Positions 18,295 to 24,759 of a DNA stretch of 38,542 nt are shown here, piece by piece. The stretch is from Legionellaceae bacterium (GTDB lineage: Bacteria > Pseudomonadota > Gammaproteobacteria > Legionellales > Legionellaceae): contig CANISA010000001.1 in NCBI GenBank assembly GCA_947470005.1, positions 1 to 38,542 of the forward strand, given 5' to 3'. A program made the position numbers and the translations under genes. The notes beneath the pieces are model-generated. The model did no database searches and was not told the origin of the DNA. It saw only the letters and a list, made by a program, of their open reading frames with translations. The first letter of the stretch is position 1, and each line of letters starts with the position of its first letter.

Positions 18295-19601
18295 TGCGCG
18301 TCTCCATTGGATTGTGCATACGTTTTATCAATACGGCTTAAGACTTCATGAGGAACCGTAAAATCAGGATTACCCTCTGCATCCGATTCAAGCGACGCAC
18401 TGGCTTGTCGATGCTTGCCGCGCTCAATCACCGCATCATCAGGCTCCAGGTAAAATCCATCTTTAAATACAATCGTCACCAAGTTGCCTGAACCGACTTG
18501 GATTACCGGATGATATTGCTCAGCGCGTTTTACGTAATAACTGGAAAGAACTTCAGCGGCTTTGGATGCACCACCGTAAGCGGCATAAGGTGCAATACTG
18601 CCTGACGGTACAGTTGTCGCTGAACCTAACGCACTGATGCTTTGCACGGATTGTGAATATTGAGCCGCTGAGGCAATACCAGACATAGCACCACTAATAC
18701 CGGCCCATTGCATAACCTTGTTATCGCGCATTAAGGGCTGGCCTTTAATACCGACTTTGCCACCAAAAAACGCCCAACCAGTGACCGTCTTATCAATAAT
18801 CGGCATGCCTTTTTGCGCACACGATAATTTATCCAAGACCACATAGGCGCGTTCACTGGAGATATCGCCATAGGAACTAGCGGTAACAAAACAGCCTTGC
18901 AAGTGAGAGTGTTGACCATTAGGCAATGTGCCGGGTTGCAGGAGTTTGAATAACATCACACCATTGTTTTTTGCCTGTCCATTCACCGACGCATCGGCAT
19001 CAGCGCCACCTAAAACAACAGCCCGCACAAAGGTACCGCTGGGGACATAATGATCTGGATTTAAATGATTATCTGAGGATCGCAGGCGGTGCCCATAATG
19101 AAACGAAACAGCGTGAACACGCGGTTGTGAAACTATTTGCATGCCTAAGTTAGCGCTATTTCTTGCTTGATTAACCATCGCCGTTTGCCATGGAGATGCC
19201 GCATCAGTTAGTGATGTGTTTGAAGCATTATCCGCCACTTGAACCGGTGTGTTGGTAGGTTTTATCGCGCTACTAACCATAGAAGCAAGATTTGCGGTGT
19301 CCTTCTCACGCGCCTTTTCACCTTTATCCATCGCTTCGCGTAGTTGAATCATTTGTACTTTTAAACTTTCCAATTCCGCTTGTTGCGCGGTCAACGCACT
19401 TTCAGCATTAGCTTCACTAAAACTTGCATCCACCACACCAGTTAAATTGGTTGAATCAACGCCTTTCTTTTGATTCCGCGGCTTATCGTGCGAAATCAGT
19501 AGAATGCTTGCCCCTGTGACCAACACACAGCCTAAAATCACCGCCATCAAGGTTCGTCGTTGCGTACGTGCCATCAGTTGATTGATTGAAAAACTAGCCA
19601 T
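18291..19601 (-). CDS. traB: TraB, VirB10-like envelope-spanning core protein
   Basis: A 436-aa protein starting MASFSINQLMARTQRRTLM with one inner-membrane segment (about residues 19-37). A coiled coil follows (AQQAELESLKVQMIQLREAM region, about 70-105), then a periplasmic VirB10/TrbI-type domain (about 140-420: HYVPSGTFVRAVVLGGADAD, GCFVTASSYGDISSERAYV). F TraB is 475 aa and spans the envelope, joining TraK and TraV. I placed the start at ATG 19601, with GGAG 7 nt upstream and an 8-nt overlap with the traK end; an in-frame ATG at 19628 lies inside traK. Confidence 0.93.
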   Translation of the reverse strand: MASFSINQLMARTQRRTLMAVILGCVLVTGASILLISHDKPRNQKKGVDSTNLTGVVDASFSEANAESALTAQQAELESLKVQMIQLREAMDKGEKAREKDTANLASMVSSAIKPTNTPVQVADNASNTSLTDAASPWQTAMVNQARNSANLGMQIVSQPRVHAVSFHYGHRLRSSDNHLNPDHYVPSGTFVRAVVLGGADADASVNGQAKNNGVMLFKLLQPGTLPNGQHSHLQGCFVTASSYGDISSERAYVVLDKLSCAQKGMPIIDKTVTGWAFFGGKVGIKGQPLMRDNKVMQWAGISGAMSGIASAAQYSQSVQSISALGSATTVPSGSIAPYAAYGGASKAAEVLSSYYVKRAEQYHPVIQVGSGNLVTIVFKDGFYLEPDDAVIERGKHRQASASLESDAEGNPDFTVPHEVLSRIDKTYAQSNGDAQ

Positions 19602-20304
19602 GAGCACGCTCCAACACCCGATACACATAAGCCTTTTGTTTAGGCGCTAATGTTGTTGCAGACAAAGACACTGCTTTAACATCGTTATTAGCAAACCAGG
19701 CCTCATTCAAGTCCAATGGCAATTTGCCGCCGTTATAGATTTCCATCACTTCACCGTTTAATTGCAGTCCTTGATAGGTTGTTTTCGGCGTCAACATCAG
19801 CCCTTGTTGCAAACGAATCACACGACCATAGTGATGTTTTTCATCAAAGCCCGTGGGTTTATCTTTGCTTATCATGCTCGTCATGAGGTGGGCGATGGCA
19901 TCACCCATCGGTAGCTTTGCTGACGGATTCAGTGTTGCTTTGACTACTGTAGGATGTACTGCAACAGTCGTTTGTGGCACAAATTCGATTGTTTTACCGA
20001 GGGATGCTTCTGCATTCACCGTCGCTGAAAAATGATGCCCTGATTCCGTGGTTAAAAATAGCGTAAACGGCTCATGACTGACTAACATCACATACAGGCT
20101 GCCATCTTCTTCATTTCGAATCGCCATGCGACCTTCAGGGAAATGCGCTTGGGTAATTTTATCGCCTTTAACCACCAACCGATTATAATTGGAGTCACTC
20201 AATGCGACTGGAATGTCCGTATTATCACGAAACGATTGTGTCGTGAGCGCTTGTGCTGAGGCGGCTGTTAGCAACAAACATATTGCATGAATTAATTTAG
20301 GCAT
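19594..20304 (-). CDS. traK: TraK, secretin-like outer-membrane core protein
   Basis: A 236-aa exported protein (F TraK 242 aa). Signal peptide MPKLIHAICLLLTAASAQA. The mature domain is beta-rich with NRLVVKGDKITQAHFPEG and DGSLYVMLVS, patterns of the TraK/secretin N-domain family, and ends with the YNGGKLPLDLNEAWFAN segment seen in TraK proteins. It is the VirB9-like component that bridges TraV and TraB in the outer membrane. AAGGA lies upstream of ATG 20304, which overlaps the traE stop by 8 nt. Confidence 0.93.
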   Translation of the reverse strand: MPKLIHAICLLLTAASAQALTTQSFRDNTDIPVALSDSNYNRLVVKGDKITQAHFPEGRMAIRNEEDGSLYVMLVSHEPFTLFLTTESGHHFSATVNAEASLGKTIEFVPQTTVAVHPTVVKATLNPSAKLPMGDAIAHLMTSMISKDKPTGFDEKHHYGRVIRLQQGLMLTPKTTYQGLQLNGEVMEIYNGGKLPLDLNEAWFANNDVKAVSLSATTLAPKQKAYVYRVLERAHG

Positions 20305-20866
20305 GAGTCTCTTCCTTTACATGAGTAAACTGGGTCACCGTCAATCGACCAAAACGATAACGATATTGCAACGTGTACGTCAGCCGCTCGTCGCGTAAAT
20401 CACGCAGCCCCACCGAGCGCTTTAATACACCGGTTATCATGCTTTGCTGTTTTCCGTTGTCTGCACGAATATCTGAAATCTCAAAATGGCTGGATATCTT
20501 TTTATCCATGATGACTTTGGCTTCCTTTTCGAGTTGAGCTGAAAATGCTGCAAAATGAGCACTATCCACAAAAGCCAACAAGCGCTTATGGTTAGCACGT
20601 ACCGTTTCGGGGGTAACGTTCAACCGTGAGTAGATAAAGTTCTCACTCATCAGCGATAAATAATGCGTATCCACCATCGCATCACTTTTCATATAACTTG
20701 ACCCACCAAAAAATGGCGTGATTTCTACCCGTTGGTGAACACTTGTGTAAAGTGCCAAACCACCCATCAAGACGTTTGTGATGAGAAGCCCAAACACGAG
20801 TGCGACCATTAAATTAAAGCGTGCGGCCAATTGGCTGAATCGATGTTGCTGTGCATTAAAATTCAT
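20297..20866 (-). CDS. traE: TraE, VirB5/VirB8-region inner-membrane pilus assembly protein
   Basis: A 189-aa protein (F TraE 188 aa) with one N-terminal membrane anchor (about residues 18-40, NLMVALVFGLLITNVLMGG) and a periplasmic domain. VEITPFFGGSSYMKSDAMVD and LSLMSENFIYSRLNVTPETV are characteristic of TraE. In F it is needed for pilus assembly and is structurally like VirB8. AGGAG precedes the ATG at 20866, which lies 9 nt after the traL stop. Confidence 0.94.
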   Translation of the reverse strand: MNFNAQQHRFSQLAARFNLMVALVFGLLITNVLMGGLALYTSVHQRVEITPFFGGSSYMKSDAMVDTHYLSLMSENFIYSRLNVTPETVRANHKRLLAFVDSAHFAAFSAQLEKEAKVIMDKKISSHFEISDIRADNGKQQSMITGVLKRSVGLRDLRDERLTYTLQYRYRFGRLTVTQFTHVKEETHA

Positions 20867-20875
20867 GTGGTTCTC

Positions 20876-21175
20876 CTACGCCCGCCAGACTCGACGACAT
20901 GAAGCCGGTAAGTGCGATACAATCAATTGCGTGATGCATCGCGGCATATGCCAATAAAGCAACACCAATAAATACCGTGGTCCGTGACCTTGCTTTAACA
21001 CTTTTAAGATCCCGTACAATCCAAAACATAAACACCCCACCAAAATCTTGTGATTTGATGCCACGAGCAACATTAGTCCCAATAAGGCCACCAACAACTC
21101 ATCGAGGGTTAAACTCATGTAGCGTTTCGGCGCATCCAAATGGCTTATCACTCGATACAAGGTGGGGTTATGCAC
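20876..21175 (-). CDS. traL: TraL, VirB3-like inner-membrane pilus assembly protein
   Basis: A 99-aa protein with two closely spaced hydrophobic segments (about 28-65). The N-terminal pattern RVISHLDAPKRYMSLTLDE matches TraL, and the length matches F TraL (91 aa). It is an inner-membrane VirB3-like protein that works with the TraC ATPase. The start is GTG at 21175, with GGAGG seven nt upstream; that ribosome site overlaps the traA stop codon, so translation follows traA closely. Confidence 0.9.
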   Translation of the reverse strand: MHNPTLYRVISHLDAPKRYMSLTLDELLVALLGLMLLVASNHKILVGCLCFGLYGILKVLKQGHGPRYLLVLLYWHMPRCITQLIVSHLPASCRRVWRA

Positions 21176-21178
21176 GAC

Positions 21179-21472
21179 TCATCCTCCAAATACGAAGGTG
21201 TTAATCAGGAAAGCAGGCAATAGTGCTATCGCAAAAACGCCCACAAACACCATCGGGTTTTTGGTCTTTACCGCCATTGCGGCTGATAAAATAATGTCGA
21301 CTAAAATAAAGACCTTCCAAAACGTGCCTTGTCCACCCAGCATGTCTTGCACGTCACCCGCCATGGCCCCAGCCAATTTATCGGTGGCATAGACTTGACT
21401 GGCCAAGAGTGCACAAGACAATCCAATGCCTATTTTCTTGATACCACTCACTAAGTTTTTATTAATTTTCAC
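21179..21472 (-). CDS. traA: TraA, F-type conjugative propilin
   Basis: A 97-aa precursor. Residues 1-29 form a signal peptide ending SQVYA, leaving a mature pilin of about 68 aa (F pilin 70 aa) beginning TDKLAGAMAGD. Two hydrophobic helices (about 50-68 and 73-95) separated by the short polar loop KTKNP are the usual F-pilin topology. The start is GTG at 21472 with AAGGAG 7 nt upstream, immediately after the lvrB stop. It is the first structural gene of the transfer cluster. No TraQ-like pilin chaperone or TraX-like acetylase gene is present in the window. Confidence 0.88.
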   Translation of the reverse strand: MKINKNLVSGIKKIGIGLSCALLASQVYATDKLAGAMAGDVQDMLGGQGTFWKVFILVDIILSAAMAVKTKNPMVFVGVFAIALLPAFLINTFVFGG

Positions 21473-21486
21473 GCGTCTTCTCCTTA

Positions 21487-21981
21487 TTATGGTTTTATGT
21501 TTAACATGGCTTTTATTTTATTAAGATGCATATGTGCCACTGCCGGATCGGCTTTTTGTGATTCTTCTTTTGATTGAAAAAACACATCTGGTTTATGGTA
21601 TGCCTTGCAACATTCAATAAAGTACGGCAACGTCGGAGGAAAAGGGCATTTCTGCAAGCAAAGTTGCAATGCATGTTCAAGACTCTTGTCTTCAAATCCC
21701 ATCAATCCCTCCAACCAAGCTTTTTTGCTATAATCTAAAAATTCGTCCGTTTTATAGATGCTACGCCAAACGTGGCCATACATCGCTGAAAAACGCAGAA
21801 ACAGCCTGTCAATACGCTTTTGATGTCTTGCGACGCTCACTGAATTGGATGACGTTTCTGGAAGATTGGATGCTGTCATCGGCAATGGTCTCGCAGTCTG
21901 GGATATAGTCGACTCCGCCTTTACAGCTCTCCCAGAAAAAATCGACGGGTTGTTTTGTAGCACGTGTTTTATGGGTTGCAT
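21487..21981 (-). CDS. lvrB: LvrB-like protein (replication protein P-like helical domain)
   Basis: A 164-aa soluble protein. From about residue 50, HQKRIDRLFLRFSAMYGHVW and FPPTLPYFIECCKAYHK resemble a small helical module seen in phage replication protein P/DnaT-like proteins and in Legionella Vir-region protein LvrB; I recall this rather than having aligned it. The ATG at 21981 has AGGAG seven nt upstream, so I chose it over ATGs at 22014 and 22029. With this start the gene overlaps lvrA by 173 bp in another frame. The stop is followed at once by the traA ribosome site. The role is presumed regulatory or replicative in ICE transfer; it is not established. Confidence 0.6.
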   Translation of the reverse strand: MQPIKHVLQNNPSIFSGRAVKAESTISQTARPLPMTASNLPETSSNSVSVARHQKRIDRLFLRFSAMYGHVWRSIYKTDEFLDYSKKAWLEGLMGFEDKSLEHALQLCLQKCPFPPTLPYFIECCKAYHKPDVFFQSKEESQKADPAVAHMHLNKIKAMLNIKP

Positions 21982-22732
21982 TTGTTTTCTCCTGTAATTT
22001 GCTTGTGTTGATATCATCTTCCCAGCCACGTTGAGCTAGCCAATTCGCAGGGTATCGCCAATGTGGTACCCAAAGCCCTGCGGATTGTTGTTGCTGGTGA
22101 TGGTTGAGTTGCGTGTCCAATGCCATCATGATTTTGGAAAATAAAACCTCATCAGGATTTAGTTTTTGAAACTCATTCCATGTGTGGGTTTTGTTTTGTG
22201 GTTGAGGGTAGCTTTCCCAAAAATTTTCGAAAAATTTGCTTAAACAAATATACTTATTTTCTGAGTTATGAGGTGTGTCGGCCTGAGCTGTTTTTCTTAT
22301 GCCGGCCTGTTTGTTGGTATTTTTGTAAGTAGTTGATTTTACATCTGTATAACATACATTTTGCGTGTCGACTTCAGATGTCGGCCTTGTGCCTGCCTTG
22401 TTTTGGACGGAGTTATTCGTTTCAGCTAATAAGCATTTTAAAATCAAATTCTTTTCAGTTGATTGAATCGCGACAAGGCCAGCTCGCTCAAGCGATTTTA
22501 CAGCACGCCTCGCTTGTTGATGACTGGGATATTCGGCTTTTACACCAGGAATAGGTGCTACATACAAGACCTCACGTAATGACTGATAACTGATCTTACG
22601 TTTGATACCAACGAGACAAGTTTGCAGATCCATGTAAGGACGGATCCCCATGATATAAGTGACTCGTTGGATCAAAGGTAGCTCCATCAGTGCTGTTAAC
22701 TCTTGAGAGTTGATAAACAAAAAATCCATCAT
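21809..22732 (-). CDS. lvrA: LvrA-like ICE regulatory protein
   Basis: A 307-aa soluble protein that heads the transfer operon. The N-terminal domain (about 1-105, LMELPLIQRVTYIMGIRPYM, ISYQSLREVLYV, SHQQARRAVKSLERAGL) looks like a winged-helix or replication-initiator-type fold. A linker rich in Thr/Lys follows, then a helical region with FFENFWESYPQPQNKTHTWN (about 167-186) as in phage replisome organiser proteins. It resembles my recollection of Legionella Vir-region protein LvrA. It is divergent from the PrpA-like repressor, which is also the arrangement recalled for Legionella ICEs. Two adjacent ATGs (22732, 22729) can start it; a promoter lies 30-60 bp upstream. Confidence 0.62.
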   Translation of the reverse strand: MMDFLFINSQELTALMELPLIQRVTYIMGIRPYMDLQTCLVGIKRKISYQSLREVLYVAPIPGVKAEYPSHQQARRAVKSLERAGLVAIQSTEKNLILKCLLAETNNSVQNKAGTRPTSEVDTQNVCYTDVKSTTYKNTNKQAGIRKTAQADTPHNSENKYICLSKFFENFWESYPQPQNKTHTWNEFQKLNPDEVLFSKIMMALDTQLNHHQQQQSAGLWVPHWRYPANWLAQRGWEDDINTSKLQEKTNATHKTRATKQPVDFFWESCKGGVDYIPDCETIADDSIQSSRNVIQFSERRKTSKAY

Positions 22733-22764
22733 CTTATTATTAATCCCGCTCGTTTTTATTTTCT

Positions 22765-22793
22765 ATTTATGGTAAATTAATCATGGAATACAA
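22765..22793 (-). promoter_or_regulatory. Candidate sigma70 promoter for the lvrA-tra operon
   Basis: On the minus strand TTGTAT (22793-22788) and ATAAAT (22770-22765) are separated by 17 bp, about 33 bp before the lvrA start. It lies next to the inverted repeat at 22801-22847 and is the only convincing promoter upstream of the transfer operon. Confidence 0.45.
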
Positions 22794-22800
22794 TGTTAAC

Positions 22801-22847
22801 TTACTCTTTACGTGTAAATAAATCACATAATAGCACTAAAAGAGTAA
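22801..22847. promoter_or_regulatory. Candidate operator region between prpA-like and lvrA genes
   Basis: TTACTCTTT (22801-22809) and its exact inverted copy AAAGAGTAA (22839-22847) flank a 29-bp centre. The left arm runs into TTTACGTGTAAA (22807-22818), a palindrome with 5-bp arms, and GTGTAAA recurs at 22857-22863. Such nested symmetry beside the lvrA promoter fits binding by the divergently encoded repressor; this is inference. Confidence 0.45.
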
Positions 22848-22885
22848 ATTGCAAGTGTGTAAACGACAAATATTGGAAATTTCTA

Positions 22886-23563
22886 ATGAATCTTAAAGAA
22901 GAAATTGGTCGGCGTATTTTAGCGGCACGTAAAGGTAAAGGATTAACGAGAAAAGCGCTCGCTGACCTTACTGATGATCTGAAACAATCAAGGATTAACA
23001 ATTGGGAGCGAGGTGAACGAACCCCCGGGCCTGAAGAAATAAAACAGCTTGCAAAAGTACTGGATGTTTCTGCGGCGTATCTAATGTGCCTCACGAACCA
23101 ACAACAAACAGACCCACTTAAGAGTATTCCAGGGCTTGGCGCTTTAATTCCATTACTCGACGCTAAACAAGCTTCTGATCCCATTGCAACTACAACTGCA
23201 ATCAAAAATATGCTCGATCACAAAGATGTAATGTTTATTCCTCTTGGTACTGCAGTGAGCGGGCAATTGGGTAAATATGCATTTGCGTTAAAGATGCAAG
23301 ATGACAGTATGGTTCCTGAGCTTAAATTGAATGATGTATTAATCATTGATCCAGACAAAAGACCACATCCAGGGCAGTTTGCCGTTGCTCGAATCGGAGA
23401 AAACAGCGACGTTATTGTTCGCCGCTATAAGCAACTTTCAGCCTCAACAGACAACCAACAGTTTGAGTTATTGGCTGAAAATAAACACTGGGCTGACGTT
23501 AAAGATAGTACTCAATGTCAATTAGTTGGTACTGTGTGTGGGTTAATTAGGGCATTGGAATAG
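22886..23563 (+). CDS. prpA: PrpA-like phage-type repressor: XRE HTH plus S24 (LexA-like) domain
   Basis: A 225-aa repressor. Residues 1-70 are an XRE helix-turn-helix (RRILAARKGKGLTRKALAD, SRINNWERGERTPGP). The C-terminal half is a LexA/CI-type S24 domain with the nucleophile serine in DDSMVPE. The partner lysine expected in the VxVKR motif is arginine here (VIVRRYK), and the Ala-Gly cleavage pair is replaced by Ser-Gly, so self-cleavage is doubtful. It is divergent from lvrA and should control the transfer operon, as recalled for PrpA in Legionella ICEs. The frame is open from 22793, but ATG 22886 starts the HTH domain properly and is preferred despite a weak ribosome site. Confidence 0.75.
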   Translation: MNLKEEIGRRILAARKGKGLTRKALADLTDDLKQSRINNWERGERTPGPEEIKQLAKVLDVSAAYLMCLTNQQQTDPLKSIPGLGALIPLLDAKQASDPIATTTAIKNMLDHKDVMFIPLGTAVSGQLGKYAFALKMQDDSMVPELKLNDVLIIDPDKRPHPGQFAVARIGENSDVIVRRYKQLSASTDNQQFELLAENKHWADVKDSTQCQLVGTVCGLIRALE

Positions 23564-23625
23564 CATATTACAACTTTGTAACCGATATGTGAGTTTTTTA
23601 AAATAGTGTCAAAAAGTGAGCTTAC

Positions 23626-24729
23626 GTGAAAAACAAATTATTTTTGACTCTCATCTTACTAGCACCAGCTGTTTTTGGAGCAAAAGCTGAAAGTCTACAA
23701 AATGAATTGAATATTTGGAGAACCGAAAATCATATCACCAGTGTGATAGTGAGCGTGCAAGATAGCACGGGAAAAATAACAGATCTTGTTAGTGGAACAA
23801 CCGTGTTAAATGGAAAAACGCCTATAAGTGCGAAGAATTTGTTTGGGGTAGGTAGCATTACCAAAACGTTTGTGTCCGCAACTATTTTGCAACTACAAGA
23901 AGAGCATAAATTAAAATTAGATGATCGACTGAAAAACTACTTTCCAGAATACCCGCTTTGGAAAAATATTACGATTCGTCAGCTTCTCAATATGACCAGT
24001 GGAATTTATAATTATAATGATTCATTGGTGTATCAAAAGCTAAGAGATGCCGAGCCTAAAACGGTGGTTCCATCTAAAACACTTATTGATATTGCCTATC
24101 AAAGCACGCCTTATTTTGCTCCGACTAAAGGCTGGCATTATTCAAATACTAATTATCTTTTGTTAGGTCTAATAATAGAAAAGGTGACCCATCAACCGTT
24201 ATCCGAAGTGCTTAAGCAACGAATTTTCAACCCCTTAAAACTCAACAACACCTTTTATAGTGCTGGTTTTTATCCTGCTAATGTTACTAAGCGTATGGCG
24301 CATGGATATTACAAAGGTAAAGATATGAGTCATTTTAATGCAAGTATAGTTGGGGTAGGTTCGGCTGGGGCAATGGTAATGAATAGTCATGATCTTCTTA
24401 CTTGGGCTCACGCATTATTTACTCCAGGCATTATTTTAAGTAAAAAGAGCATACATGATCTTCAGAAAACTGCCCCTGACAAATACTCCAAAGCGCCGTT
24501 TCCTATTGGTAGTCATTTTGGACTTGGCGTCATTTCGCTTGACGTACCCGAATTGGGAATCATTTGGTTCTATACAGGCGTGATAAATGGATATACAAGC
24601 GTTTTTATTTGGTTGCCTTCTCAGCATAAAAGCATAGCGGTACAAGTGGCTACTTGGCCCGCACCTCATTTTAAAGTGGTATTTCCTAACCAGGATATTA
24701 TGAAAAAAATATTACGATTTGCCGCTTAA
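23626..24729 (+). CDS. Secreted serine hydrolase, beta-lactamase/DD-carboxypeptidase superfamily
   Basis: A 367-aa exported protein (signal peptide MKNKLFLTLILLAPAVFGAKA). It has the serine penicillin-recognition layout: SITK at residues 77-80 (catalytic Ser and Lys), YSN at 172-174, and, where KTG or HxG is usual, YTG at 316-318 followed by NGY. This is the class C-like esterase/DD-peptidase family (Pfam Beta-lactamase), whose members hydrolyse peptides, esters or lactams; a true antibiotic resistance role is not indicated. The start is GTG at 23626 with only a weak ribosome site. It lies 62 nt after the prpA-like gene and converges on the esterase operon. Its AT-rich coding sequence differs from the tra genes, which fits recently acquired cargo. 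Confidence 0.8.
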   Translation: MKNKLFLTLILLAPAVFGAKAESLQNELNIWRTENHITSVIVSVQDSTGKITDLVSGTTVLNGKTPISAKNLFGVGSITKTFVSATILQLQEEHKLKLDDRLKNYFPEYPLWKNITIRQLLNMTSGIYNYNDSLVYQKLRDAEPKTVVPSKTLIDIAYQSTPYFAPTKGWHYSNTNYLLLGLIIEKVTHQPLSEVLKQRIFNPLKLNNTFYSAGFYPANVTKRMAHGYYKGKDMSHFNASIVGVGSAGAMVMNSHDLLTWAHALFTPGIILSKKSIHDLQKTAPDKYSKAPFPIGSHFGLGVISLDVPELGIIWFYTGVINGYTSVFIWLPSQHKSIAVQVATWPAPHFKVVFPNQDIMKKILRFAA

Positions 24730-24759
24730 TTTAGCTATTTAATCACAAAAGGTTAATTA

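Noticed and set aside
22793..22885. A 31-residue N-terminal extension of the PrpA-like repressor
   Set aside because: It is low-complexity translation of the operator region; the HTH domain begins properly at ATG 22886.
23626..24729. A beta-lactamase resistance gene
   Set aside because: The YTG third motif and overall pattern fit the broad esterase/DD-peptidase branch. Nothing shows activity on antibiotics.
24730..24759. A bidirectional terminator between the serine hydrolase and the esterase operon
   Set aside because: The gap is AT-rich but I found no stable GC stem followed by a T run.
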